A stretch of 50,281 nt of DNA from an uncultured Muribaculaceae bacterium (GTDB lineage: Bacteria; Bacteroidota; Bacteroidia; Bacteroidales; Muribaculaceae), in assembly GCA_947174275.1 (NCBI GenBank), contig CAMWIJ010000013.1, positions 1 to 50,281 on the forward strand. Direction: 5' to 3'. The notes beneath the pieces are model-generated. The model ran no database searches and had not been told where the DNA came from. It saw nothing but the letters and a program-made list of their open reading frames with translations. Position 1 is the first letter of the stretch, and every line of letters starts with the position of its first letter. This document shows, piece after piece, positions 33,161 to 42,164 of this stretch. The position numbers were made by a program, and so were the translations under genes.

Positions 33161-35302
33161 ATGACAAAAGCCGAATACATCTCCCGCTCGCTTTCAATAG
33201 CCGTAAACATGATAGAAGCGACCGTCGACCTTCTCGACGCAGGCGCGACAATTCCGTTCATCAGCCGTTACCGCAAGGAAATGACCGGAGGGCTGGATGA
33301 AGTCACGATATTCGACATCGAGAACCTCTCAAAGAAATATGACGAAATCGTGGCGCGCAAGCAATATGTGATTACCACAATCGAGGCCGCCGGAGCGCTG
33401 ACTGACGAGATGCGCCGCAACATCGATGACTCGTTTACTCTGACTGAAATCGAAGATATATTCGCCCCGTACAAGCCTCGCCGGCGCACAAGAGCCCAGG
33501 CAGCCCGCGAGAAAGGGCTCGAACCGCTCGCCGACGCAGTGCTTGCCTCACAGCGTGACTTCTCTTTTGCCACCGGCACCCCGGCGGCGATACTCAAGGA
33601 GATGAGTCTTGAGGAAGCCATGGCAGGAGCCGCCGACATAATCGCCGAACGTGTCAGCGACCTGCCCGACAACAGACGCGCCACAAGAAACGTGCTCGAG
33701 AAATATGCCGAGGTAAATGTGGTAATCCCCAAAGGAAAAGGAGAGGCCGCCGACAAATATCAGAACTACGACCGTTTCTCCGGCCGGCTGTCACGGCTTT
33801 CGTCACACCAGACTCTCGCCATCATGCGCGGCATCAACGAGGGATTGCTGAAGATGAAGATTGTCGTAGACGACGAGCGCCTGCTCAACACCATCCTGCG
33901 GCGCATACTCCGGCGCGATGCCAACAAAGAAGTGACCGACTTCATCACAGGGGCTGTCATCGACGGCTACGACCGTCTGCTGCGCCCGTCAATCGAAAAC
34001 GAGGTGATGGCACAGGCCAAAGAGAAAGCCGATGAAGCCGCCATACGCAACTTCGCGTCAAATCTGCGCCAGATGCTTCTGGCCTCGCCGCTCGGGAGCA
34101 AGCGGATACTTGCCATCGACCCGGGCTTCCGCACCGGCTGCAAGGTCGTGTGTCTTGACGCCAACGGCGGACTGCTCCACAACGATGTCATCTATCCCAC
34201 CGCCCCGAAACTCGATATCAAGGGCGCGGCACGCAAGATTGCAAATCTCGTCGAGGCCTACAACATCGAAGCGATATCGCTCGGCAACGGCACCGCATCG
34301 CGCGAGACCGAACGTTTCCTGAAATCGATTGCGTTTCCACGTCACGTGGAGGTATTCGTGGTCAACGAGGGGGGCGCATCGGTCTACTCGGCATCAAAGA
34401 TCGCGCGTGATGAATTTCCGGAATATGACGTAACGGTGCGCGGCGCCGTTTCAATCGGGCGACGCCTTATGGACCCTCTTGCCGAGCTCGTCAAAATCGA
34501 CCCCAAATCGATCGGAGTCGGACAATATCAGCATGACGTCGACCAGAAAAAGCTCAAAGAGTCGCTTGACACCACTGTTGAGGCATGCGTCAACACTGTC
34601 GGTGTCGACCTCAACACCGCCTCAGTGCAGCTGCTGCAATATGTGTCGGGCATCGGAGCGGCGATGGCTGCCAACATCGTGGACTACCGCGCTGCCAACG
34701 GTGACTTCAACCGCCGCGAGGACATCCTCAAGGTGCCGCGGCTCGGAGCCAAGGCATTCCAGCAGGCAGCCGGATTTCTGCGCATACCCGGCGGCAGCAA
34801 TCCGCTCGACAACACCGCTGTGCACCCCGAAAGCTACCCGATAGTCAAGGCGATGGCTGCCGACGCCGGCGTAGATATCGCCAATCTGGTGAAACGCCCC
34901 GACCTGGTGAAGGCGCTTGACCTAAACCGCTATGTGACCGACACTGTCGGACTCCCTACGCTCAACGACATTGTGGCCGAACTCGAAAAACCGGGACGCG
35001 ACCCGCGCACCCGCGCAAAAGCATTCTCTTTCGACGAAAGCATAGCGTCGATCGACGATCTCCTGCCGGGCATGGAGCTTCCGGGCATTGTCAACAACAT
35101 CACCGATTTCGGTGCGTTTGTCGACCTTGGCGTGCATGAGAGCGGCCTGCTCCATCTGTCGCAGATTTCCGACAAATTCATAAAGCATCCGTCAGAGGCC
35201 CTGACCCTATACCAGCATGTACGCGTCAAGGTGATAGAGGTCGACAAGCGCCGCAAACGCATATCGCTTTCAATGAAAGGCATACCACAACACGACATCT
35301 GA
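33161..35302 (+). CDS. tex: Tex family RNA-binding transcription accessory protein
   Basis: A 713-residue multidomain nucleic-acid-binding protein. An N-terminal helical region (MTKAEYISRSLSIAVNMIEATVDLLD; GATIPFISRYRKEMTGGLDE) leads to a YqgF/RNase H-like domain (from about 325: RILAIDPGFRTGCKVVCLD), helix-hairpin-helix repeats (LQYVSGIGAAMAANIVDYR, LKVPRLGAKAFQQAAGFLRI) and a C-terminal S1 domain (GMELPGIVNNITDFGAFVDLG…RISLSM). Tex/Spt6-like proteins act with RNA polymerase and affect expression of virulence and toxin genes in some bacteria. The stop codon overlaps the folK start by one base (TGATG), indicating translational coupling. Confidence 0.95.
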   Translation: MTKAEYISRSLSIAVNMIEATVDLLDAGATIPFISRYRKEMTGGLDEVTIFDIENLSKKYDEIVARKQYVITTIEAAGALTDEMRRNIDDSFTLTEIEDIFAPYKPRRRTRAQAAREKGLEPLADAVLASQRDFSFATGTPAAILKEMSLEEAMAGAADIIAERVSDLPDNRRATRNVLEKYAEVNVVIPKGKGEAADKYQNYDRFSGRLSRLSSHQTLAIMRGINEGLLKMKIVVDDERLLNTILRRILRRDANKEVTDFITGAVIDGYDRLLRPSIENEVMAQAKEKADEAAIRNFASNLRQMLLASPLGSKRILAIDPGFRTGCKVVCLDANGGLLHNDVIYPTAPKLDIKGAARKIANLVEAYNIEAISLGNGTASRETERFLKSIAFPRHVEVFVVNEGGASVYSASKIARDEFPEYDVTVRGAVSIGRRLMDPLAELVKIDPKSIGVGQYQHDVDQKKLKESLDTTVEACVNTVGVDLNTASVQLLQYVSGIGAAMAANIVDYRAANGDFNRREDILKVPRLGAKAFQQAAGFLRIPGGSNPLDNTAVHPESYPIVKAMAADAGVDIANLVKRPDLVKALDLNRYVTDTVGLPTLNDIVAELEKPGRDPRTRAKAFSFDESIASIDDLLPGMELPGIVNNITDFGAFVDLGVHESGLLHLSQISDKFIKHPSEALTLYQHVRVKVIEVDKRRKRISLSMKGIPQHDI

Positions 35303-35709
35303 TGACACATAGCCGCAACAATGTAATCATAATGCTCGGCAGCAACACCGGCGACCGGAAAGCATATCTCGACAAAGCCTCGGAAGCTCTGAGACGGTAT
35401 GTCGACATCACCGCTCTGTCCGACGACCTCGACAATCCCGATTTCACAGGGAAGGGTCCCGACTATCTCAACCGTCTGCTGACCGGCACCACCACCCACG
35501 GGCTATCCTCACTGAAAGAAACGCTCCGACAGATTGAGACAGATCTCGGACGCGACCGCGCCAACCCGCAATCCGTGGCCGTAGACATCGACATCGTAGT
35601 ATATGGCGACAATGTGGTGAAACCGTCGGAATACACAAGTCCTCCATGCCGGGCGCTTCTCGACGGCCAAAAAAATCAGTGTCCATTACCGACGATTGAA
35701 AAAAAATAG
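35302..35709 (+). CDS. folK: Short HPPK (6-hydroxymethyl-dihydropterin pyrophosphokinase)
   Basis: A 135-residue folate-pathway enzyme that transfers pyrophosphate from ATP to 6-hydroxymethyl-7,8-dihydropterin. VIIMLGSNTGDRKAYLDKA is the family N-terminus; YLNRLLTGTTTHGLSSLKETLRQIETDLGRDR and VAVDIDIVVYGD supply the ATP-binding arginines and the two Mg2+ aspartates. It is shorter than typical HPPK (about 155-165), mainly in loop regions and the C-terminus, yet the catalytic acids are present. The ATG overlaps the tex stop. Activity is probable but not assured because of the trimmed length. Confidence 0.8.
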   Translation: MTHSRNNVIIMLGSNTGDRKAYLDKASEALRRYVDITALSDDLDNPDFTGKGPDYLNRLLTGTTTHGLSSLKETLRQIETDLGRDRANPQSVAVDIDIVVYGDNVVKPSEYTSPPCRALLDGQKNQCPLPTIEKK

Positions 35710-35710
35710 C

Positions 35711-35718
35711 TAACTTTG
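35711..35718 (+). promoter_or_regulatory. Candidate -7 box before cdsA
   Basis: TAACTTTG matches TAnnTTTG exactly, 30 bp before the cdsA start and just after the folK stop. No -33 TTG at the normal spacing was found. Confidence 0.4.
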
Positions 35719-35747
35719 GCAAAGTTTCTCTCCCAACCCCTTTGACT

Positions 35748-36575
35748 ATGAAGAAAAAGAACATCATAATCCGCTCCGTTTCCGGAGCTGTGTATGCAGG
35801 ATTACTTGTCGGGGCAGTATTGTCGGGAGGAATATGGATCATACTTCTGACGAGTCTCCTCGCCATGATCGGTGTATACGAATTCACCGCCATGACATGC
35901 GAAGGCAAATATCCGCGCTTCGCATCTTTGCTCGACATTTCCGCCGCCATAATCCTGCAGATAGCAGCGGGGATATGTTTCACCGGCACACGGAAAGTGT
36001 TCGTCACCCTCATGATGGTCTACATATTGCTCATGGTGGCACGCACCGTCGCCCAGCTTTATGCCGTGCACCGCAACCCGGTCAACTCACTGTCGCGGTC
36101 GATGATGGCGCAGATGTATGTGGCGATGCCGCTGGCTATGTTCAGCATGCTGTATTTCATATTCGGGCCTCAGGTCATGCTTGCACTGCTTATCTTCATC
36201 TGGGTCAACGACACGGGTGCATTCTGTGTGGGCTCGACTCTCGGACGCCACAAACTTTTTGAGCGCATATCGCCCAAGAAGACATGGGAAGGTTTCTGGG
36301 GAGGAATGCTGTTCTGCGTTATCGCAGCATTCATAATGCGCGGGGCGTTCGCACAATATTACGGCATGTTCAGCTACGGCGACCTCTGCCGCATGGGCAT
36401 ACTCGTTTCTATTTTCGCCACTCTCGGCGACCTGGTCGAGTCGCAGATCAAGCGCACCTGCGCAGTCAAAGACTCCGGTCGTCTCATTCCGGGTCACGGA
36501 GGCATACTCGACCGCATCGACTCGCTGCTGCTCGTAGTGCCCGTTTCAATGATTTATCTCTTTCTCATACTCTAA
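35748..36575 (+). CDS. cdsA: Phosphatidate cytidylyltransferase (CDP-diglyceride synthase)
   Basis: An inner-membrane enzyme of about 275 residues that makes CDP-diacylglycerol from phosphatidate and CTP, the branch point of phospholipid synthesis. About seven to eight hydrophobic helices precede the CDS signature [12 protein letters not shown] and the C-terminal [34 protein letters not shown] block (shown in part), with the Mg2+-binding aspartates. I start at the ATG 35748-35750 ([20 protein letters not shown]); a TTG two codons upstream is possible. It is followed after 21 bp by purM. Confidence 0.94.
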   Translation: [275 protein letters not shown]

Positions 36576-36596
36576 GGTAAATAATATTTCATCACA

Positions 36597-37763
36597 ATGA
36601 CTGACCAAAGATATAATCTCCGTGGCGTGTCGGCATCAAAGGAAGATGTACACAACGCCATCAAGAATGTTGACAAAGGCCTTTACCCCAAAGCCTTCTG
36701 CAAGATTATCCCCGACATACTCGGAGGCGACCCCGAGTGGTGCAACATCATGCACGCCGACGGCGCGGGAACCAAATCGTCGCTTGCCTACATCTACTGG
36801 CGCGAGACCGGCGATATCAGCGTGTGGAAAGGCATCGCCCAGGACGCCCTGATAATGAACATCGACGACCTGCTCTGCGTCGGAGCCACCGACAACATAT
36901 TGCTTTCGTCGACCATTGGCCGCAACAAGCACCTCATACCCGGCGAAGTCATATCGGCGATAATCAACGGCACCGAAGAGCTTCTCGAGGAGCTGCGCGG
37001 ACAGGGAGTGTCAATCTACTCTACCGGCGGCGAGACAGCCGACGTGGGCGACCTCGTGCGCACTATCATCGTCGACTCGACCGTGACATGCCGAATGCGC
37101 CGCAGCGATGTGATCGACAACGCCAACATTGCGGCAGGCGATGTGATTGTAGGTCTCGCCTCTTACGGTAAAGCCACCTACGAGACAACATATAACGGAG
37201 GCATGGGCTCCAACGGACTGACCTCGGCGCGCCATGACGTATTCGGCAAATATCTCGCCGAGCGTTATCCCGAAAGCTACGACGCATCCGTGCCTCAGGA
37301 ACTCGTATATTCGGGCAACACACGCCTCACCGACCCCGTCGACGGGGTGCCTGTCAATGCCGGACAGCTCGTGCTGTCGCCCACCCGCACCTACGCTCCC
37401 GTAATCAAGACTATCCTCGACCGGATGCGCAAGGATATCCACGGCATGGTGCACTGCTCGGGCGGCGCACAGACCAAGGTGATGCATTTTGTCGAAAACA
37501 AGCATGTGATTAAAGACAACCTGTTCCCTGTGCCCCCGCTCTTCGACCTCATCCAGCGTCAGTCAGGCACTCCGTGGCAGGAGATGTACAAAGTGTTCAA
37601 CATGGGACACCGCATGGAGATATACCTTGCCCCCGAACATGCGCAGACAATAATTGACATCGCCGGAGAGTTCGGCATCGAGGCCCGCATCGTCGGACGC
37701 GTCGAGGCAGCTCCCGCCAACCGTCTCACAATCATCTCCGACAAAGGCACATTCGAATATTAA
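36597..37763 (+). CDS. purM: Phosphoribosylformylglycinamidine cyclo-ligase (AIR synthetase)
   Basis: A 388-residue purine-biosynthesis enzyme that closes the imidazole ring of FGAM with ATP. It is of the longer Bacteroidetes form, starting MTDQRYNLRGVSASKEDVHNAI. Recognisable blocks: HADGAGTKSSLAYIYW, DALIMNIDDLLCVGA (ATP/Mg site), GTEELLEELRGQGVSIYSTGGETADVGDL (in part), GLASYGKATYETTYNGGMGSNGLTSAR (in part), HCSGGAQTKVMHF and NMGHRMEIYL. It ends in a clear terminator at 37785-37822. It is the last gene of the MPE-tex-folK-cdsA-purM run. Confidence 0.94.
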   Translation: MTDQRYNLRGVSASKEDVHNAIKNVDKGLYPKAFCKIIPDILGGDPEWCNIMHADGAGTKSSLAYIYWRETGDISVWKGIAQDALIMNIDDLLCVGATDNILLSSTIGRNKHLIPGEVISAIINGTEELLEELRGQGVSIYSTGGETADVGDLVRTIIVDSTVTCRMRRSDVIDNANIAAGDVIVGLASYGKATYETTYNGGMGSNGLTSARHDVFGKYLAERYPESYDASVPQELVYSGNTRLTDPVDGVPVNAGQLVLSPTRTYAPVIKTILDRMRKDIHGMVHCSGGAQTKVMHFVENKHVIKDNLFPVPPLFDLIQRQSGTPWQEMYKVFNMGHRMEIYLAPEHAQTIIDIAGEFGIEARIVGRVEAAPANRLTIISDKGTFEY

Positions 37764-37784
37764 AATATAGCCATACACATTTAC

Positions 37785-37822
37785 AGCCCGCATCCCGGCC
37801 TATAGGCACCAGGATGCGGGCT
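37785..37822 (+). terminator. Terminator of purM
   Basis: AGCCCGCATCC (37785-37795) and GGATGCGGGCT (37812-37822) form a perfect 11-bp stem with a 16-nt loop, followed by GTCATTTATC. The loop contains the palindrome GCCTATAGGC (37798-37807). Confidence 0.75.
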
Positions 37823-37838
37823 GTCATTTATCGTAACG

Positions 37839-37955
37839 GGGCGATGCAGAACTTCATAATGTAGGGACGCACGGCTCGTGCGTCCGAAGTAAACACCTCA
37901 CTATCAACCTATTTCGCGGACGCACGAACCGTGCGTCCCTACATTTTGTGGCATT
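37839..37955. repeat. Two-hairpin interspersed element, copy 4
   Basis: Inner arms 37861-37886 and 37917-37942 are inverted copies with one mismatch (GAACC for GAGCC). The left outer arm (GGGCGATGCAGAACTTC) is recognisable, the right one is lost, and the spacer has CACTATCAAC instead of TTGATTATCA. It lies right behind the purM terminator. Confidence 0.85.
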
Positions 37956-38069
37956 TTTCTGAGTTTGAAACACGCCATGTACCATCCGACAGGTCGGGGC
38001 CTTCCAAAACTTTTTTGCAAGGGCACTTGTTGGTATTTACGTGAGGTTTACTAATTAAATTCAATTCAC

Positions 38070-39488
38070 GTGTTTTACAAATTTTTTTCAGACCGGACAG
38101 CGAAAAATGCATTGTTGGCAACGGTGCTTACGGCCATCGGAGCGGCAGGCGTATCATGCGGAAAGAATGACGGAGGGAGCACTTCGTCCGACCGTCTCGG
38201 AGCGAACACACTTCCCGACACTCTCGTAATCGCCACGCTATATTCTCCGAGTTCATATTTCATATACCGTGACGAACCGATGGGCTACGACTACAATCTC
38301 ATACACCGGTTTGCCGAGGAAAAAGGTCTGGAACTGAAAATAGAAGTAGCGCCGTCGGTGCACCGCGCCATCGAGATGCTTGACAGCGGACGCGTTGACC
38401 TCATTGCTTACGAGATACCGGAAATCACCGAATATAAAGACCGCCTCGTGCCGTGCGGACCGCGGAGCGAGACTCATCAGGTGCTCGTTCAACCTAAAAT
38501 CGAAGGGAAAGCCCAGATAACCGACGTGACTGACCTGCCTGGTCACGAGATAGCCGTAGAGGATGGCACGAAATATCTCTATCGTCTTGAAAATCTTGAC
38601 GACGAACTCGGTGGTGGCATAATAATCAATGCTATCAACACCGACACCATTGACGCCGAAGCGCTTATCGAGATGGTAGCCGACCGCAAGGTGCCGCTTA
38701 CCATTGTCGACAACGACATCGCGCAGATCAACGCCACTTATTTCCCCACGCTCGACATTTCGGTCGACGTAAGTTTTCCGCAGGCATCGGCATGGGCTGT
38801 CTCGACAAAATATGCATGGCTGGGCGACTCAATCGACGCATGGCTCGACACCGACGAGACCCGCGCAGCCAGCGCAGAGCTCCACAAACGCTACTTCGAG
38901 CAGGCCAAAGCCCCGCAGGTGGCGATGTCGCTCGACCTTAGCGACGGCCAGATATCAAAATACGACAACTGGTTCAAGAAATATGCCTCAAGCATAGGAT
39001 GGGACTGGCGTCTGCTTGCATCGCAGAGTTTCCAGGAAAGCCGTTTCAATCCCAAAGCCAAGTCATGGGCCGGCGCGCGCGGGCTCATGCAGCTGATGCC
39101 GCGAACAGCCAAGGCCTACAATCTGCCGATAAAGAAAATGAACGATCCGGAGGCATCTATCGCCACATCGGTCAAGATGATCGATGACCTCGACAAGATG
39201 CTGATGAAGAAAGTGCCCGACGACCGCGAACGCCAGAAATTCATTCTCGCCTGCTACAACGGCGGCATCGGACATGTCACTGACGCGATGGCTCTCGCCG
39301 AAAAATATGGCATGGACCCGACCAAATGGGACGACAATGTAGAGAAGGCCGTGCTTATGAAATCAAATCCTGAATATTACAATGACCCGGTGGTCAAATA
39401 CGGATATATGCGCGGACGTGAGACAGCCGGCTACGTCGACCGCATCATGAAATATTACGACCGCTTCAAACGCGAGATACCCGCCTGA
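38070..39488 (+). CDS. MltF-like lipoprotein: solute-binding domain plus lytic transglycosylase
   Basis: A 472-residue envelope lipoprotein. The N-terminus is hydrophobic with lipobox GVSC (Cys30). Residues about 45-280 form a family 3 solute-binding domain (LVIATLYSPSSYFIYRDEPMG, RVDLIAYEIPEITEYKDRL). The C-terminal part is an SLT lysozyme-like domain (LLASQSFQESRFNPKAKS, catalytic Glu323; GARGLMQLMPRTAKAYNL; YNGGIGHV). MltF cleaves peptidoglycan glycan strands to 1,6-anhydro ends, with the binding domain modulating activity. The start is a GTG (38070-38072), unusual here, because no ATG precedes the signal peptide in frame. The preceding gap holds the purM terminator and repeat copy 4. Confidence 0.88.
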   Translation: MFYKFFSDRTAKNALLATVLTAIGAAGVSCGKNDGGSTSSDRLGANTLPDTLVIATLYSPSSYFIYRDEPMGYDYNLIHRFAEEKGLELKIEVAPSVHRAIEMLDSGRVDLIAYEIPEITEYKDRLVPCGPRSETHQVLVQPKIEGKAQITDVTDLPGHEIAVEDGTKYLYRLENLDDELGGGIIINAINTDTIDAEALIEMVADRKVPLTIVDNDIAQINATYFPTLDISVDVSFPQASAWAVSTKYAWLGDSIDAWLDTDETRAASAELHKRYFEQAKAPQVAMSLDLSDGQISKYDNWFKKYASSIGWDWRLLASQSFQESRFNPKAKSWAGARGLMQLMPRTAKAYNLPIKKMNDPEASIATSVKMIDDLDKMLMKKVPDDRERQKFILACYNGGIGHVTDAMALAEKYGMDPTKWDDNVEKAVLMKSNPEYYNDPVVKYGYMRGRETAGYVDRIMKYYDRFKREIPA

Positions 39489-39499
39489 AAATACTCATC

Positions 39500-39528
39500 G
39501 AATGTTTTGATGTCAAATCCAAACATTC
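39500..39528 (+). terminator. Weak terminator-like hairpin after the MltF-like gene
   Basis: GAATGTTT (39500-39507) and AAACATTC (39521-39528), an 8-bp AT-rich stem followed by AT-rich DNA, 12 bp past the stop codon. Confidence 0.35.
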
Positions 39529-39681
39529 ACTAAAAATATTTAATCAATTTTTCTAAAAAAAATCAGCATTTTAAGTTAAATTTTCGTACCTTTATTGACT
39601 CCAAAACAAAACAGCCGCGCGCCATAATGCGCCGGCAGTCGGAAACAAACAACTATAGATAACATTATCAACCACTTATTT

Positions 39682-40230
39682 ATGAAAAAGACTTACCTTA
39701 GCGCAGCATTGATACTCACTGTGGCTGCATCGCTCTCATTCTCTTCATGTATAGGTAGCTTCTCGCTCACCAACAAGCTTATGAACTGGAACAAAAACGT
39801 CAGCAATAAGTTTGTCAACGAACTGATATTCTTCGGTTTCTGGGTTCTTCCCGTATATGAGGTGACAGCACTCGCCGACCTGCTTGTGCTCAACTCCATT
39901 GAATTCTGGAGCGGTGACAACCCCGTAGCCAAAGGAACAAAAGTGATCGACGGACAGGATGGCCGCTACCTCGTTGAATGCGACGGCAAGGGATATACCA
40001 TCACCTCTGAGAACGATGGCTCTACCGTACGCCTCGACTTCGACTCGGCCGACAAGTCATGGAGCGTCGAAGCTGACGGCAAAAGTGTCAAACTGATGAC
40101 TTTCGTCGATGACAGCCACGTAAAAATGCTCGACGCCAACGGCGGATACCGCCTCGTCGAACTCTCGGAAGCCGGCCTGATGGCTTATCAGGAAGTAGTT
40201 TCCGGCCAGATGTTCATGGCAGCACGCTAA
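39682..40230 (+). CDS. DUF3332 family lipoprotein
   Basis: A 182-residue protein with a signal peptide and lipobox (LSFSSCIGS, Cys at about 22). IGSFSLTNKLMNWNKNVSNK then FVNELIFFGFWVLPVYEVTAL and DLLVLNSIEFWSG is the DUF3332 pattern, containing one hydrophobic stretch (about 50-75) that may be membrane-associated. The rest is a small beta-rich domain (GRYLVECDGKGYTI…). Function is unknown. It has a long AT-rich leader and its own terminator (40248-40280), hence is monocistronic. Confidence 0.85.
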   Translation: MKKTYLSAALILTVAASLSFSSCIGSFSLTNKLMNWNKNVSNKFVNELIFFGFWVLPVYEVTALADLLVLNSIEFWSGDNPVAKGTKVIDGQDGRYLVECDGKGYTITSENDGSTVRLDFDSADKSWSVEADGKSVKLMTFVDDSHVKMLDANGGYRLVELSEAGLMAYQEVVSGQMFMAAR

Positions 40231-40247
40231 AGCACATAAAATATCTG

Positions 40248-40280
40248 ACCCATGCCGGCACATATCGTAACGGCATGGGT
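40248..40280 (+). terminator. Terminator of the DUF3332 gene
   Basis: ACCCATGCCG (40248-40257) and CGGCATGGGT (40271-40280): perfect 10-bp stem, 13-nt loop, 17 bp past the stop codon, followed by TGCCATCATT. Confidence 0.7.
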
Positions 40281-40329
40281 TGCCATCATTCAAACACCCC
40301 CCTGACAACATTCTAACATATACAGACAA

Positions 40330-42078
40330 ATGGAAAACGAAGAATTGATTAAAACAGTAACAGAGAAAGCAAAAGGCTGGCTCGGCGAAGGATATGACGA
40401 AGAGACCCGCAAAGAGGTTGAGCGCATGCTCAATGCCGACGACAAGACCGAACTTATAGAGTCATTCTACAAAGATCTGGAATTCGGCACCGGCGGTCTG
40501 CGCGGCATAATGGGCGCCGGCTCCAACCGCATGAACATCTACACTGTGGGCGCGGCCACTCAGGGTCTCGCCAACTATCTGCTCGAGGCATTCCGCGACC
40601 TGCCCCAGATCAGTGTCGTAGTAGGCCACGACGTGCGCAACAACTCACGCAAATTCGCTGAAATAGTAGCCGCCATCTTCTCGGCCAACGGCATCAAGGC
40701 ATACCTCTTCGAGGACTTCCGCCCCACCCCCGAACTTTCATTCGCAATACGCCACTTAGGCTGCCAGAGCGGTGTCAACATCACTGCCTCCCACAACCCC
40801 AAGGAATATAACGGATATAAGGCATATTGGGCTGACGGAGCGCAGATCATCGCCCCCCACGATGTCAACATCATCGACAACGTAAACAAAATCAAGAGCG
40901 TAAGCGAAATCAAATTCAACGGCAACCCCGAGCTCATCCAGATTATCGGCAAGGAAATCGACGATGCATTCCTCGCAGCCATCAAAGGTCTGTCGCTCAG
41001 CCCCGAGGCCATCAAACGCAACGCCGACCTCAAGATTGTCTACACTCCGATCCACGGCACTGGCGTGAAAATGATACCCGACTCACTTCACAACTACGGC
41101 TTCACCAATATCATCCATGTGCCTGAGCAGGATATCCCCTCGGGAGATTTCCCCACAGTCGAGTCTCCCAATCCCGAAGTGCCTTCGGCAATGGCAATGG
41201 CTATCGCCAAAGCCAAGGAAGTTGGCGCCGACCTCGTAGTCGCTTCCGACCCCGACGCCGACCGCATCGGCTGTGTCATCCGCGACAACAAAGGCGAGTA
41301 TGTGCTCATCAACGGCAACCAGATCGTGATGATACTTCTCAACTACCTGATGACTCGCAATGCCGAACTCGGCATGCTCAAAGGCAACGAATATATCGTC
41401 AAGACCATCGTCACCACTGAGACAATCAAGGCCATCGCTGACGCATGGAACATCAAGATGTTTGACTGCTACACCGGATTCAAATGGATTGCAGCCGTCA
41501 TCCGCGACAACGAAGCGTCGATGCGCTATCTCGGCGGCGGCGAAGAGAGCTACGGCTTCCTTGCCGAAGATTTCGCCCGCGACAAAGACTCAGTGTCGGC
41601 AATCTCGCTCATGGCTGAAATCTGCGCATGGGCCAAAGACAAAGGCATGGACTTCCTGCAGATGCTTCAGGACATCTACATCAAATATGGTTTCTCACGC
41701 GAGGAAGGCATCTCGGTAGTGCGCAAAGGCAAATCAGGCGCCGAAGAGATTGTGGCCATGATGAAGGCATTCCGTTCCAACCCGCCCAAATCACTCGGCG
41801 GAAGCAAGGTTGTCACCATCAAGGATTACGCCGATCTCAATGTCACCGACGTAGTGTCAGGCTCCGTATCGAAGATGGATATGCCCACCACATCCAACGT
41901 GCTCCAGTATTTCACCGAAGACGGCACCAAGGTATCGATTCGCCCCTCAGGCACCGAGCCCAAAATCAAATTCTACATCGAGGTGAAAGGCACGATGAAG
42001 ACCAACGCCGACTACGACAAGGCCATCAGCGAAGCTGACGCCAAGATTGCCGCTGTCAAATCTGACCTCGGCATCTGA
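40330..42078 (+). CDS. Phospho-sugar mutase (phosphoglucomutase/phosphomannomutase)
   Basis: A 582-residue alpha-D-phosphohexomutase interconverting sugar 1- and 6-phosphates through a phosphoserine. The active-site loop is TASHNPKEYNGYKAYW with Ser154; the Mg2+ loop is SDPDADRIG; the sugar-binding loop GGGEESYGF; the phosphate-binding loop RPSGTEPKIKFY. FGTGGLRGIMG near the N-terminus is typical. The length matches the PgcA-like group that acts on glucose-phosphate; mannose-phosphate is also possible. It supplies activated sugars for glycan synthesis or glycogen turnover. A terminator-like hairpin (42111-42150) follows. Confidence 0.93.
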   Translation: MENEELIKTVTEKAKGWLGEGYDEETRKEVERMLNADDKTELIESFYKDLEFGTGGLRGIMGAGSNRMNIYTVGAATQGLANYLLEAFRDLPQISVVVGHDVRNNSRKFAEIVAAIFSANGIKAYLFEDFRPTPELSFAIRHLGCQSGVNITASHNPKEYNGYKAYWADGAQIIAPHDVNIIDNVNKIKSVSEIKFNGNPELIQIIGKEIDDAFLAAIKGLSLSPEAIKRNADLKIVYTPIHGTGVKMIPDSLHNYGFTNIIHVPEQDIPSGDFPTVESPNPEVPSAMAMAIAKAKEVGADLVVASDPDADRIGCVIRDNKGEYVLINGNQIVMILLNYLMTRNAELGMLKGNEYIVKTIVTTETIKAIADAWNIKMFDCYTGFKWIAAVIRDNEASMRYLGGGEESYGFLAEDFARDKDSVSAISLMAEICAWAKDKGMDFLQMLQDIYIKYGFSREEGISVVRKGKSGAEEIVAMMKAFRSNPPKSLGGSKVVTIKDYADLNVTDVVSGSVSKMDMPTTSNVLQYFTEDGTKVSIRPSGTEPKIKFYIEVKGTMKTNADYDKAISEADAKIAAVKSDLGI

Positions 42079-42110
42079 CAGACAAGTAACCGATAACTAC
42101 AGATAACAAC

Positions 42111-42150
42111 AGGTGTGTCATAATGCCGTCACTGACATTGTGGCACACCT
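42111..42150 (+). terminator. Terminator of the phosphohexomutase gene
   Basis: AGGTGTGTCA (42111-42120) pairs with TGGCACACCT (42141-42150), with one G-T wobble, followed by TAATTACTG. An alternative upstream start of the next gene would fall inside this hairpin, which supports the later start at 42165. Confidence 0.65.
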
Positions 42151-42164
42151 TAATTACTGAAACT